64,000 nucleotides of DNA from Dictyobacter arantiisoli (GCF_008326305.1 NZ_BIXY01000032.1:1-64000); one strand, 5' to 3'; positions 33,335 through 43,574 are shown, numbered from the stretch's first letter. The notes: generated by a model not told the origin, from the sequence alone. Made by a program: numbers and translations.

Positions 33335-34309
33335 ATGGCAACGATTATTTATGACGCGGATGTGAACGCCGAACTAATCCGCCAGAAGCGGATTGCGATT
33401 ATTGGCTATGGCAGCCAGGGACACGCCCATGCACTCAATCTGCGCGATAGTGGCTGTGATGTGCTGATAGGCTTGCCAGAGACCAGTAAGAGTCGTATAA
33501 GGGCAAGTAAAGATGGCTGGACACCAGTTTTACCAGCCGAAGCGGCAGTTCAGGCGGATGTTATCATGCTCCTGGTGCCGGATCAATATCAGGGACAGGT
33601 CTATCAGGAGAGTATCAAAGAACATCTTACGGCGGGCAAATTGCTGCTGGTAGCGCATGGCTTCAGTCTTCAATATCATCAGATCGAGCCACCTGATACG
33701 GTCGATGTTGCCATGGTTGCGCCCAATGGCCCGGGCGCGCAGCTACGGTATATGTATAGCCTTGGAAAAGGCATTCCCGCGCTCTGGACTATCTGTCAGG
33801 ATGTCACCGGGCAGGCCAGAACATTGACACTGTCCTATGCTCACGCTTTGGGCTGTACCCGCGTTGGCGTCATCCAGACCACGCTCTCCGAAGAGACCGA
33901 GACGGATCTGTTTGCCGAACAGGTAGTTCTCTGTGGTGGCCTCACCTCGCTGATCCGCACGGCCTTTGAGACACTGGTCGAAGCTGGTTATCAACCAGAG
34001 GTAGCCTATACCTGCTGCTTACAGGAAGTCAAACTTATTGCGGACCTCCTCTATCAAGGAGGTATTCATTTTATGCACAACTCGATCAGTGATACCGCCG
34101 AATATGGAGACTATATGACAGGGCCGCGTATTATCGATGAGCATACACGAGAAAATATGCGCACAGCACTCCATGCTATTCAGAACGGTAGCTTTGCGCG
34201 CCAATGGATCACGGAAAATCAGGCTGGTCGTCCAGCCCTTGAGGCGATGCGACGACAAGATGCCAACCATGCAATTGAAGAGATAGGCAAACGAATGCGT
34301 CAGATGTAA
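33335..34309 (+). CDS. Ketol-acid reductoisomerase-family protein, divergent; possible ketopantoate reductase
   Basis: 324 residues, class I KARI length. NADPH-binding GYGSQGHAHALNL and the C-terminal knotted domain (LFAEQVVLCGG, EVKLIADLLY, NSISDTAEYGDY) are clear. In the KARI active site two key residues are changed: the APKGPG lysine is Asn131 (APNGPG), and the metal-binding Glu of FECLHE is Cys227 (TCCLQE), while His108, Asp191, Glu195, Glu231 and Ser250/252 remain. Classic KARI needs two Mg ions for its isomerase step, so this protein may keep only reductase activity. KARI can reduce ketopantoate in bacteria without PanE. Directly after panC-panB, that role is likely. A usual ilvC should exist elsewhere. 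Confidence 0.85.
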   Translation: MATIIYDADVNAELIRQKRIAIIGYGSQGHAHALNLRDSGCDVLIGLPETSKSRIRASKDGWTPVLPAEAAVQADVIMLLVPDQYQGQVYQESIKEHLTAGKLLLVAHGFSLQYHQIEPPDTVDVAMVAPNGPGAQLRYMYSLGKGIPALWTICQDVTGQARTLTLSYAHALGCTRVGVIQTTLSEETETDLFAEQVVLCGGLTSLIRTAFETLVEAGYQPEVAYTCCLQEVKLIADLLYQGGIHFMHNSISDTAEYGDYMTGPRIIDEHTRENMRTALHAIQNGSFARQWITENQAGRPALEAMRRQDANHAIEEIGKRMRQM

Positions 34310-34362
34310 TTGTAGCATTTGCTGTAAGGATCTGTTATGGGTCTCTGTCTTTTAGGATGAAA

Positions 34363-34390
34363 GCGAGGACGGAGCGCGAGGTGTCCTCGC
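34363..34390 (+). terminator. Stem-loop after the KARI-like gene
   Basis: GCGAGGAC (34363-34370) pairs with GTCCTCGC (34383-34390). No T run. Confidence 0.4.
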
Positions 34391-34500
34391 AATGATTCCC
34401 TTCCCCCATCACCCGGAAGGATAAAGAGCCTCTATTATTCTATAGTCAGTTTGGCCGAAAAAGCACAATTACCATTATATGTAATAACGCCAGGTCAGGT

Positions 34501-34564
34501 AGTTTCCTGTGTCGTACAAAAAATGAACCGGGCTCATTTTTTGTACGACACAGGAAACTTTTTT
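34501..34564 (+). terminator. Long terminator-like inverted repeat
   Basis: Perfect 26-bp arms (34501-34526, 34534-34559) with a 7-base loop and six T at the end. Very long for an intrinsic terminator. The rest of the 495-base gap (34310-34804) shows no gene. Confidence 0.75.
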
Positions 34565-34804
34565 GGGTTTCACAAGTGTGGAAAGTCATAGTGGACGATT
34601 ACAAGAAGGAAACACAGCCAATTTATTTAAAGTGCAACAAAGTAACAGCATAAAACGTCTAATCTACTAGCAACAGCAAACCAATAAACTCATACATACT
34701 CTTGAATATTTATACTTAAAAGCTCTCTCCAAAGATTATCGCTGTGACAGAGCTAAAAAATCAGGCATTATGATATGTCTGGATACATAGAGAGGCTCAG
34801 GGAT

Positions 34805-37567
34805 ATGCTGATAAAAAAGAGGCGGCCTTGGCGCACGTTATCACTCATGCTATACATTGGCGTCTTTGTGATTGTATTTCTACCTGGCTTATTTTTACCC
34901 GCATCCGTCGCGGCAAAATCATCTCACAATACCAGTAAGGGCCCCAGTATTCTCAAAGTCAGTATGGGCTTTGATGGTACATATGAAGATGGCAACTGGG
35001 TACCTATTCAAATTGCGCTCGCCAATAGCGGGAGTGATTTCACTGGGAAAATAGCGGTCAGCGTGCCAAATACCCCCCTCAATGGCATCAATAATATGAC
35101 GATGACCGATACCTATCAAGAGAATATTAATCTTCCCCCTGGATCGCAAAAACAAGTTTCGCTCTCAGTCCCATTGAATCTTAGCTTGCAAGGTGCAACA
35201 GCCCAGATCTCTGTAGATCTACTGGATAGCGCTGGTCATAACGTGGTCCATAAAACGCTCAGTCCCATGTTCATCAATACTAATCTCACACTGGTCGGGG
35301 TCTTATCTGATACACCGAATAACTTCAACCAGCTTAATCTGGCGCTCTCCTCCCTTTTCAGCACGCAGGCACAGACAAAGAATCTGACAGCCGCTACGAT
35401 GCCGACACAGGCCGCCGTACTGAATAACTTTAATCTAATCGTCATCGATAATTACACGACCGCCAATCTAAGCCAGAGTCAGCTAAATGCTCTGCAAAGC
35501 TGGGTCAATCAGGGAGGAAACCTGATCGTCACGGGTGGGCCCGAATGGAAACGGACTCTGAGCAAGCTGCCGTCCAGTCTCTTGCCAGTCAGTATCAATG
35601 GCACTGGCAACCTATCTGCGGGTACCCATCTGCTTCCAGTTAATGCCTATAGCAATGCGAACCAGGCTCCGCAGGACACGCTGTCAGCAACACTAGCGGT
35701 CAGTCAGGGAAAGACAGCGGCGAATAGTACGACCCTGCTGGCAGCGGGACAAACACCCCTGATAACCCAAAAGATCCTGGGACAGGGGACCACCTACTAT
35801 CTCGCCTACGATCCTACCCTTGAACCACTGGCAAGTTGGTCAAAGACCAGTCAGATCTGGTCCAGCATCCTCTATCGAGCGTTGGGAGATCGCTCTATCG
35901 CTAATACCGCAAATTCCAATGCTGGACCGGTCACACAATGGCAAACAAGCAGCTATGATAGCTCATCACTCATTACCTTGTTGCAAAGTTTCTTTCCTAA
36001 CGCCTATCCTTCCGTCTGGTTAGTGTTAGTACTCTTACTCAGCTATGTCCTGATATTGGGGCCAATTCGTTTACTGATCATTCGCGTCTTGAAACGAAAA
36101 AACTGGAGTTGGCGCATCGCCCTGACGACGATCGCCGCCTTTACTCTCCTGAGCTATGGCCTGGCCCTGCAACAAAAAGGATCAGCCATTATCAATAGCA
36201 GTATTACCGTCGTGCAACTGAATACACCTGATCAAAAAGGAAACACGGTCGGACAGGTGACAACATTCGTGGGGGTTTTTGTACCCAGTCAGGGAGACTT
36301 TCAAGTCCATGTGCCCGGTTCGGAACTGGTCCAATCCGCGCAACAGAATAACTACAACTATAGCTATAATCCGTCGCGGACCAATACCAATCAGCAATCC
36401 ACCTTTACGCAAGGAAACAATAGCACAGATGTCGATCTACAGGGGGTGGATATCTGGACGACACGTACACTGGTCGCGCAACATGATTATCAAACAACTG
36501 GTGGCATTACCTCACAACTACAACTACACCAGAACAGCGTGAGTGGCACCGTTACCAATACATTGCCCTATGCCCTGACCGATACCTTTGTCATCCTGGG
36601 CAATAATTATGTAGCCCTGGGCGATTTACCTGCCAATGCCACCAAACAGGTCTCGCTCAAGCTCACCAGTAACAGCAGCACTAATAATACCAGGATGTCG
36701 GGAAGCAGTCTGACAATTGCGGATCAGATCGCTAATAGTCGAGGTCTCTCCGCCAGCGGCAATATGGGGCCTTATTATTCTAATGCTCCTGGCAGTCAGT
36801 TGCAAGATATGCAACATCGCCACGCGTTGATGCTTGAAGCAATGAGCGGGGGAACGTGTGATAACAATAATAATTGCTATCATCAAAATATGCCCAATGT
36901 GCCAATCATGAATAAGAATGGCATAATTGTCAAACGCATGGTTGGTGCCACCACTTCCAGTAACCGCGATCCACTCCTGCTGCCAGGCACAACAGCAACA
37001 ATTATCGGCTGGGCGCAAAACACTGGCAGGCATGATGAAGCAGTCACCGTAAATGGTCAGATTACCAATGGGTCACAGGAAACGCTCGTACAAGCCCCAT
37101 TGAACGTGAACTATATTGGTGCAGTACAAATCCCTTCCAGCGCTATCAATAGTCAGGTTGTGCACCTGGAACAAGGCAGTTCTGGTAGTATTCAAGAACC
37201 CGCTCCTGGCTATTATATGCTGAGCAATGGCAGTATGACGATTGAATATAGCATGTCAGGCACCACAAAACTACAAAATAGTAGCCTGGCATTTAGCTCA
37301 TCAAATAATGCCATCAATATGATCACGAGTTCCAATGGCATCAATGCGGGTGCGACGACCAATATTAATCGCGTGCAAACGTATCTCTACAACTGGCGCA
37401 CAAAAACCTGGGACCCGATTTCGTTCAGTGAGTATGCCTGTACCGTTTCATCGGCCCAGGACTATATAGGACCAGATGGCCGTGTACTATTACACCTCAG
37501 CAATCACGATGGCAACGCGATTTTTGACAAGCCAGCCTTAGAAATACAAGGGACTGTCACCCACTAG
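34805..37567 (+). CDS. Large secreted/membrane protein, first gene of the MoxR-VWA operon
   Basis: 920 residues, family not certain. N-terminal signal/anchor (basic KKRRPWRT then LSLMLYIGVFVIVFLPGLFL). A beta-rich extracellular part follows (VPIQIALANSGSDFTGKIAV), then a glutamine-amidotransferase-like fold (about 170-260: NLIVIDNYTTANLSQSQLNA, WVNQGGNLIVTGGP), two membrane segments at about residues 400-458, and a second long extracellular region rich in N, S, T and Q. Similar proteins accompany ABC-2 transporters in Chloroflexi and Firmicutes. Start chosen at ATG 34805 because AGAGAGG lies upstream. ATG 34775 is also open but has no such site. The ABC ATPase gene starts 12 bases after the stop. 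Confidence 0.7.
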   Translation: MLIKKRRPWRTLSLMLYIGVFVIVFLPGLFLPASVAAKSSHNTSKGPSILKVSMGFDGTYEDGNWVPIQIALANSGSDFTGKIAVSVPNTPLNGINNMTMTDTYQENINLPPGSQKQVSLSVPLNLSLQGATAQISVDLLDSAGHNVVHKTLSPMFINTNLTLVGVLSDTPNNFNQLNLALSSLFSTQAQTKNLTAATMPTQAAVLNNFNLIVIDNYTTANLSQSQLNALQSWVNQGGNLIVTGGPEWKRTLSKLPSSLLPVSINGTGNLSAGTHLLPVNAYSNANQAPQDTLSATLAVSQGKTAANSTTLLAAGQTPLITQKILGQGTTYYLAYDPTLEPLASWSKTSQIWSSILYRALGDRSIANTANSNAGPVTQWQTSSYDSSSLITLLQSFFPNAYPSVWLVLVLLLSYVLILGPIRLLIIRVLKRKNWSWRIALTTIAAFTLLSYGLALQQKGSAIINSSITVVQLNTPDQKGNTVGQVTTFVGVFVPSQGDFQVHVPGSELVQSAQQNNYNYSYNPSRTNTNQQSTFTQGNNSTDVDLQGVDIWTTRTLVAQHDYQTTGGITSQLQLHQNSVSGTVTNTLPYALTDTFVILGNNYVALGDLPANATKQVSLKLTSNSSTNNTRMSGSSLTIADQIANSRGLSASGNMGPYYSNAPGSQLQDMQHRHALMLEAMSGGTCDNNNNCYHQNMPNVPIMNKNGIIVKRMVGATTSSNRDPLLLPGTTATIIGWAQNTGRHDEAVTVNGQITNGSQETLVQAPLNVNYIGAVQIPSSAINSQVVHLEQGSSGSIQEPAPGYYMLSNGSMTIEYSMSGTTKLQNSSLAFSSSNNAINMITSSNGINAGATTNINRVQTYLYNWRTKTWDPISFSEYACTVSSAQDYIGPDGRVLLHLSNHDGNAIFDKPALEIQGTVTH

Positions 37568-37578
37568 AGAGGGGCCTT

Positions 37579-38571
37579 ATGCAATCGAGTGCACTATCAG
37601 CTACTCCGGCGGAAACGATAGAACCGCTGATAAAAATTCAAAATGTTTCCAAACGATATCATACAACCAACGCCCTTAATGATATTAATCTGGACATACC
37701 TCGTGGCTCCATTTATGGCTTGATTGGTCCTAATGGCGCGGGTAAAACTACCTTGATGCGGATTCTGGCGGCGCTTCTCACGCCCTCGTCTGGACAGGTC
37801 TGGTTTGATCAGCAAGAGGTTAGCACAATGCCCGGCATCATTCAACGCAAGGTTGGCTATATGCCAGACTTCTTTGGTGTGTATCCTGACCTGACCTCGG
37901 CAGAATATCTGGAATTCTACGCGGGCATTCATGGCATCCCACGTCAGAAACGAGCGGGCATCATCAACGATCTCTTGGAATTGGTTGAGCTAACATCCAA
38001 ACGCGATGCACTGGTCGAAACGCTCTCGCGTGGTATGAAGCAGCGTCTCTGTCTGGCACGTGCCCTGGTCCATGATCCAGAGATTCTCCTGTTGGACGAA
38101 CCGGCATCAGGGCTGGACCCACGCGCCCGTGTGGAACTGCGCGAATTAGTACGTACTCTCCAGGAACTGGGAAAAACCATCATCATTAGCTCACATATCC
38201 TGCTTGAACTGGCGGAGATGTGCAGTGATATCGCGATTTTGCAGAACGGTCAACTCATCATCGCGGGCAATGTCGAACAGGTGACACGCCAGTTAGGAGG
38301 CGAACGTCAGGTAGAAATTCGCCTGCTGGATAACACACGCGTTACAGAGACAATTGAATATCTTAAACAGCGCACTGAGGTTCATGCGGTGACGAACAAC
38401 GAAGATACCCTCATTCAAGCGGATATCGAAGGGGATGATCAGGCATTGCATCAGGTGTTAATCGATCTGATCACGCAAGGTTTTCCAGTCGTCTCCTTCG
38501 CGCCCCGCTCAGGTGGCGGACGACTTGAAGAGGTCTTTTTACATATTACGGAAAGGGGCAATCAGGAATAA
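37579..38571 (+). CDS. ABC transporter ATP-binding protein
   Basis: 330 residues. Walker [15 protein letters not shown] (about residue 50), signature [15 protein letters not shown], Walker [13 protein letters not shown]-loop SSHILLEL. The 90-residue C-terminal extension resembles those of ABC-2-type exporters (DrrA/CcmA-like). Its stop overlaps the permease start by one base (TAATG). With the next gene it forms an exporter of unknown substrate linked to the MoxR operon. Start after GAGGGG. Confidence 0.95.
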   Translation: MQSSALSATPAETIEPLIKIQNVSKRYHTTNALNDINLDIPRGSIYGLIGPNGAGKTTLMRILAALLTPSSGQVWFDQQEVSTMPGIIQRKVGYMPDFFGVYPDLTSAEYLEFYAGIHGIPRQKRAGIINDLLELVELTSKRDALVETLSRGMKQRLCLARALVHDPEILLLDEPASGLDPRARVELRELVRTLQELGKTIIISSHILLELAEMCSDIAILQNGQLIIAGNVEQVTRQLGGERQVEIRLLDNTRVTETIEYLKQRTEVHAVTNNEDTLIQADIEGDDQALHQVLIDLITQGFPVVSFAPRSGGGRLEEVFLHITERGNQE

Positions 38572-39488
38572 TGTTTATAGCGCTCCTGATTAAAGAGATG
38601 CGCCTGCGGATGAGGCGTGAGCGTACTATCTGGCTGATTGTGGCTTATATCCTGCTCTTAGGTCTCCTGGGCTGGATGTATATCAGTCTGATCAATACAA
38701 ATTCAAACAATGGTGCTAGCTGGGGTAGCATTGGTAGCGGCCTCTATACCATACTCTTAATTGTACAACTCTTTCTAATTCTCTTTATCACCCCTGCCTT
38801 TACGGCTACCGCAATCAATGGAGAGAAAGAACGCCAGACCTTTGATTTACTGCTCTGCTCGCGCCTCTCATCAACCTCACTGATTATTGGAAAATTGCTG
38901 GCAGGGCTGATCAATGCCCTGTTGCTGATCGCAGCCTCCATACCGATTTTCAGTCTGGTCTTTTTCTTTGGTGGTGTCTCACCATTACAGGCTGCTGGAG
39001 CGCTCCTACTCTCTGTCCTGACGGCAATCTTCATTGCCAGTCTGGGCATTTGCTGCTCAACCCTGGTTGCCCGCCCGGCGCTTTCAACTGCCATCACCTA
39101 TATGCTCATTCTGCTCTGGCTGGGGCTACCGCTACTACTCGCGATTATCGCGCCCAGCACGCTCAATAGAACCGTCACTATATCTGGAAACACACCAACG
39201 CTTCAACCTCCTATCTATTTTATCTGGCATCCGATTATTGCTATTTTAAATACCTATAATCCGGTGACGCTTACACAATCTTCACAATACACCTGGGGAG
39301 CAATTTCTTTGAGCTATTGGGAAACATATAGCATTCTGACGGTTATCACGACGGCTGTATTCTTGCTGATCAGCATCTGGCGCGTGAAACCACGCTCCTC
39401 TCGACTGTACAGAAGACTCCGTTCTCAACCAAAAAGCAAGCTATCAGGTTCCAATAGTCAAGAAACGCCGGCTTCGGCTACAGCGTAA
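38571..39488 (+). CDS. ABC-2-type transporter permease
   Basis: 305 residues with about six membrane segments (first at ~20-42, then ~60-85, ~105-135, ~140-170, ~175-200, ~255-280) and a basic C-terminal tail. ATAINGEKERQTFDLLLCSRLS is the conserved cytosolic turn of ABC-2 permeases. Partner of the preceding ATPase. Confidence 0.9.
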   Translation: MFIALLIKEMRLRMRRERTIWLIVAYILLLGLLGWMYISLINTNSNNGASWGSIGSGLYTILLIVQLFLILFITPAFTATAINGEKERQTFDLLLCSRLSSTSLIIGKLLAGLINALLLIAASIPIFSLVFFFGGVSPLQAAGALLLSVLTAIFIASLGICCSTLVARPALSTAITYMLILLWLGLPLLLAIIAPSTLNRTVTISGNTPTLQPPIYFIWHPIIAILNTYNPVTLTQSSQYTWGAISLSYWETYSILTVITTAVFLLISIWRVKPRSSRLYRRLRSQPKSKLSGSNSQETPASATA

Positions 39489-39579
39489 TGACACAAGAGA
39501 GTAACAAATGGAGCGAACCATCTGTATCATAAGCAATGCATCAACAGTGAGATGGTTGTGTTACAAGAAAGGCTGATAA

Positions 39580-41448
39580 ATGGCAACAGTATTACCATCA
39601 CACACAGCGCCCGGTGCCCGGGAATCCCGTGCAGGTGGAAAACTTGCCACAGCGCTTTATCCCTGGCGGCGGCGTATCTGGTTACAGCAAATCGTGTCCT
39701 GGGGAACTGCGGGACTCCTGATAGGAATTTTCGTAGCCTGCCTGCTATTGGTAATCTCACGTTTTATCCCCTGGGCAACTGCATATTACTGGGCAGGTGC
39801 CAGTGGATTGGGATGTCTGCTACTGGCCCTGGCCCTGGCTATCTGGCTACGCCCATCTCTGGATGCGACTGCTCGCAACGTGGATGAACGCCTCGCCTTG
39901 CACAATCGCATGGGAACAGCCTGGGAGTTACGCGAGCAACGTTCAGTACTGGCAGGCTTGCAACGCAAGGACGCTTTAAAACATCTCAGCGCCAGTCAAC
40001 CAGCCCACATCATCTCACTTCGTCTCAGTCGCTTTACCACAGGCATCCTGATCATATTGCTGCTGGTACTGGCGGCGCTCATCTATGCGCCCAATCCTAT
40101 GACTGGCATTTTAAAACAGCAAGCAGCCATTCAGGCACAGGTCGCCAAACAGATCAGTGTTATCGATAAACTAAAGCAAACAATAGATCAGCAACCCTCT
40201 CTAACTCAGGATCAAAAACAAAAGATTGATCAGGTCTTACAAAATCTTAAATCACAACTCCAACAGGCAAAAAATCCGACTGAAGCACAGCAAGCTCTCT
40301 CAGAGGCACAGGCCAAACTGAACCAACTGCAAAATCCGCAGGCCAGCAATCGCAATCAAGCGCGCAACGCAGCCGGACAGGCCCTGCAAAGTAGTAATAA
40401 TGCCGCTGTCAAAGCAACTGGACAGGCCCTGAGCAATGGAGATAGCAAAAGTTTAGCCCAGGCGCTTCAAAATCTGCAAAAACAAGCCAGTAGTATGTCG
40501 CCTGAGCAACGTAAACAGCTCTCACAAGAGATAGAAAACGCCGCCAATCAGGCCAGCAAAGACACTAGCCAGAGCTCAGCACTGCATCAACTGGCAAAAT
40601 CGCTCGCCAGTGGTAATGCCAGCGAAACTGCCGATGCATCCAAAGCGGTCAGTAATGCTAACAGTCAGGCTGCCAGCGATCAAGCGGGAGCAAACGCCAT
40701 CAATCAATCCACACAGAGCCTGCAAAACGCCGCCAATAACCTGGCCGCTTCCACCGACAATAGCACCGGTCAAAATCAGGCCAATCAAGGTCAGCAAGGT
40801 CAGCAAGGCCAACAAGGTCAGCAAGGTCAGCAAGGTCAGCAAGGCCAACAAGGTCAACAAGGTCAACAAGGTCAACAAGGTCAACAAGGTCAGCAAGATC
40901 AGCAAGGTCAGCAAGGTCAGCAAGGTCAGCAAGGTCAACAAGGTCAGCAAGGTCAACAAGGTCAACAAGGTCAGCAAGGTCAACAAGGTCAGCAAGGTCA
41001 ACAAGGTCAGCAAGGTCAACAAGGTCAGCAAGGTCAACAAGGTCAGCAAGGTCAACAAGGTCAGCAAGGTCAGCAAGGTCAGCAAGGTCAGCAAGGTCAA
41101 CAGGGGGGACAAGGGCAAGGCAAAGGGCAGGGTCAGCAGGGTGGTCAGGGGCAAGGTCAGGGTCAGGGTCAGGGGCAAGGTGGGAGCGGTGGTACAAGTG
41201 GGAGCAATGGCTCTGGCAATCACAAAGATGATCCGGTTTATGTCCAGGGGCAAACTGGACAGGGTTCCAGTACCCAGAGCGCAGATAATAATACTGGTAC
41301 CGTACAACCGGGTTCGGATGTGCCCTATTCACAGGTCATTGAGCAATACAATCAGAAAGCACATGATGCCATCGATAACAGTAACGTGGCACCCAATGTT
41401 AAAGATTTAGTGCATGACTATTTTAATTCACTAGAAGGACAAAAGTAA
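39580..41448 (+). CDS. Membrane protein with coiled coil and (Gly-Gln-Gln)n repeat
   Basis: 622 residues. Two membrane segments near the N-terminus (about 40-65, 68-90), a third at 145-168, then a helical coiled-coil stretch (170-400, rich in Q, N, A, K) followed by 35 triplets of Gly-Gln-Gln (residues ~404-508) with one Gly-to-Asp change, then a GQ/GS-rich region and a short acidic C-terminus (SQVIEQYNQKAHDAIDNSNV). The layout resembles the DUF4175-type proteins found beside MoxR operons. Function unknown; likely exposed outside the membrane. It follows the permease by 91 bases, and moxR starts 4 bases after the stop. Confidence 0.8.
   Translation: MATVLPSHTAPGARESRAGGKLATALYPWRRRIWLQQIVSWGTAGLLIGIFVACLLLVISRFIPWATAYYWAGASGLGCLLLALALAIWLRPSLDATARNVDERLALHNRMGTAWELREQRSVLAGLQRKDALKHLSASQPAHIISLRLSRFTTGILIILLLVLAALIYAPNPMTGILKQQAAIQAQVAKQISVIDKLKQTIDQQPSLTQDQKQKIDQVLQNLKSQLQQAKNPTEAQQALSEAQAKLNQLQNPQASNRNQARNAAGQALQSSNNAAVKATGQALSNGDSKSLAQALQNLQKQASSMSPEQRKQLSQEIENAANQASKDTSQSSALHQLAKSLASGNASETADASKAVSNANSQAASDQAGANAINQSTQSLQNAANNLAASTDNSTGQNQANQGQQGQQGQQGQQGQQGQQGQQGQQGQQGQQGQQGQQDQQGQQGQQGQQGQQGQQGQQGQQGQQGQQGQQGQQGQQGQQGQQGQQGQQGQQGQQGQQGQQGQQGQQGGQGQGKGQGQQGGQGQGQGQGQGQGGSGGTSGSNGSGNHKDDPVYVQGQTGQGSSTQSADNNTGTVQPGSDVPYSQVIEQYNQKAHDAIDNSNVAPNVKDLVHDYFNSLEGQK
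40789..41103 (+). repeat. 9-bp tandem repeat encoding Gly-Gln-Gln
   Basis: 35 units of the type GGTCARCAA/G. Unit 13 begins GAT, giving DQQ. Prone to slippage, so copy number may vary between strains. The opposite strand reads as a long Leu-Thr-Leu frame, which is an artefact. Confidence 0.95.
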
Positions 41449-41451
41449 GAC

Positions 41452-42660
41452 ATGGCACATGCAAGTGATAACACGGTCAATCCATACGATGATTCGCAAA
41501 TCGATCTCCATCTACCAGCCTATGAATACCCTCAGCAAACAATACAGGATCAGGTGACGCCTGTACAAAAGAGTGCCACACCGACAAAAGCCAAAACGAA
41601 TACGGTTCCGGCACAGGCATCTGTAGCCTCACCTGTTCAATCCACGCCAGATACCACAACAGAGCCCGGCGAGGAAGATGTGACACAGTTTATCGAAGTG
41701 ACACAACAGCTTGAACAGGAACTGTGTAGAATTGTCGTCGGGCAGGATCGGGTGATCCGAGAGCTACTTCTGGCGATGCTGGCAGGCGGACATGCTCTGC
41801 TGGAAGGTGTACCGGGATTAGGGAAGACGCTCCTGGTACGTACCCTCTCGGATGCTCTGGCCCTCAAATTTGCCCGTATCCAGTTTACGCCCGATCTGAT
41901 GCCTGCCGATATTGTGGGCACCAATATCGTCACGGAACAAAATGAAGTCGGGACATCGGGTAGCAAACGTGGCTTTAGCTTTCAGCCCGGCCCAATCTTT
42001 GCGAATATCGTGCTGGCAGACGAGATCAATCGCGCTACACCTAAAACGCAATCCGCGCTACTTGAAGGGATGCAGGAGCGTACCGTTAGTGTGGGTGATC
42101 GCACGCGGCCCTTACCACAACCTTTCTTTGTACTGGCAACTCAGAATCCTCTGGAAATGGAAGGCACTTATACGCTCCCAGAAGCTCAGCTTGATCGCTT
42201 CCTACTAAAAATCATGGTCACATTCCCAAAGGCCGAGGATCTGATGCGCATTATTGATACAACGGTCGGGACACAGGTATTGCGAGCCCACGAAGTGACC
42301 AACGGTGAACAACTGGCACATATGATCAATGTTGCCCGCGCAGTACCCATTGCCACATCCGTTAAAGAATACGCCGTGCGCTTGCTCCTGGCGACGCATC
42401 CTGATCAGGAGGATGCCCCTGAAAAGGTCCGGCAGTATGTTCGCTATGGAGGAAGCCCACGCGGCCTGCAAGCCTTGATCAGTACCGCAAAAGTACGTGC
42501 GCTCCTGGAAGGTCGCTACAATGTCTCGCGTGAAGATATTAAAGCAGTTGCCTATCCCGCCCTGCGCCATCGTATGGTACTGAACTTTGATGGCCTGGCG
42601 GATAACATTAGTACGGAGCATTTGATCGAGACGATTATCAATGAGTTGGATGCCGACTAG
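41452..42660 (+). CDS. MoxR-family AAA+ ATPase
   Basis: 402 residues. Polar N-terminal extension of about 80 residues, then the MoxR core: GVPGLGKTLLVRTLSDALAL (Walker A near residue 120), FTPDLMPADIVGT, VLADEINRATPKTQSALLE (Walker B), and ATQNPLEMEGTYTLPEAQLD (sensor 1 and arginine region). MoxR ATPases act as chaperones that activate or insert VWA-domain and metal-containing proteins. Next to DUF58 and VWA genes, as is classic. Confidence 0.96.
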   Translation: MAHASDNTVNPYDDSQIDLHLPAYEYPQQTIQDQVTPVQKSATPTKAKTNTVPAQASVASPVQSTPDTTTEPGEEDVTQFIEVTQQLEQELCRIVVGQDRVIRELLLAMLAGGHALLEGVPGLGKTLLVRTLSDALALKFARIQFTPDLMPADIVGTNIVTEQNEVGTSGSKRGFSFQPGPIFANIVLADEINRATPKTQSALLEGMQERTVSVGDRTRPLPQPFFVLATQNPLEMEGTYTLPEAQLDRFLLKIMVTFPKAEDLMRIIDTTVGTQVLRAHEVTNGEQLAHMINVARAVPIATSVKEYAVRLLLATHPDQEDAPEKVRQYVRYGGSPRGLQALISTAKVRALLEGRYNVSREDIKAVAYPALRHRMVLNFDGLADNISTEHLIETIINELDAD

Positions 42661-42677
42661 CACGAGAAAGAGAAATC

Positions 42678-43574
42678 ATGCCAGATACTGAAAAAGCACG
42701 TTTTCCTTTAGATGCCCGGGTTCTTCAACGTCTTGATAATATCGCCCTGCTCACACGTCATCCCATGGCGACAGGACGACAGGGACGCCGCCGCTCACCA
42801 CAGGCAGGATCATCTATGGAATTCGCCGATTATCGACGCTATGCGGCGGGCGATGACTTCCGGCGTATCGATTGGCGAGCCTTCGCCCGCCTGGAACGCC
42901 TCTTCCTGCGTGTCTTTGAGGCAGAAGAGAATATCACAGTCACGATTCTTATCGATTGCTCGGCATCGATGCAACAGGGAACGCCCGAGAAGGCCCAACT
43001 GGCAATGGCAGTCGCGGCAGCCCTCTCCTATATCGCGCTGAAGTGTGAGGATAGCGTGATGGTGGGTGCACTGACGGATCGTCTCAGTGCCTATCGTAAG
43101 ATCAGTGGTGGTAAAAATGCCATCTGGAACGTCGGTGAATTTCTCACCCATCTACCACGTTCTGGTACAACCGATCTCAACCGGGCCCTCTATGATGTAG
43201 GACGTGTTGTGAGCACACCCGGCCTGACGATTATCATCTCAGATTTTTTGACGGCGCAGGGCTATCAAACAGGCGTGCGAGCGATCCGACAGCTACGGCA
43301 GGAAATAGCGCTCCTCCAGATACTTGCACCGGATGAGCTTGATCCACAGATCCAGGGTGACTGGCGTTTAAAAGATAGCGAGGGAAATAACAGTGTTGAG
43401 GTTAGCGCATCCTCAAACATACTGCAAAGCTATCGCGACCGTCTGGGGCGCTTCACCACAGAACTGGCCGCCTTTGCCCATACCAATATGGGCACCTATA
43501 CCCTGATTGCCAGTGACATGGATATCATTGACGTTGTACAGCGCCTATTGCGACAGGTCGAACTGGTTCGCTAA
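42678..43574 (+). CDS. DUF58 domain protein with VWA fold
   Basis: 298 residues. DUF58 signature: GRRRSPQAGSSMEFADYRRY and AAGDDFRRIDWRAFARLERLF. VWA-like core from about 85 with an intact metal-site motif D93-C-S-A-S, followed by TDLNRAL (second metal-site Thr). It is the usual MoxR partner. 17 bases after moxR. Confidence 0.93.
   Translation: MPDTEKARFPLDARVLQRLDNIALLTRHPMATGRQGRRRSPQAGSSMEFADYRRYAAGDDFRRIDWRAFARLERLFLRVFEAEENITVTILIDCSASMQQGTPEKAQLAMAVAAALSYIALKCEDSVMVGALTDRLSAYRKISGGKNAIWNVGEFLTHLPRSGTTDLNRALYDVGRVVSTPGLTIIISDFLTAQGYQTGVRAIRQLRQEIALLQILAPDELDPQIQGDWRLKDSEGNNSVEVSASSNILQSYRDRLGRFTTELAAFAHTNMGTYTLIASDMDIIDVVQRLLRQVELVR

Noticed and set aside
40576-41307. Leu-Thr-Leu repeat frame on the minus strand (243 residues)
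   Set aside because: It is only the reverse of the Gly-Gln-Gln DNA repeat.
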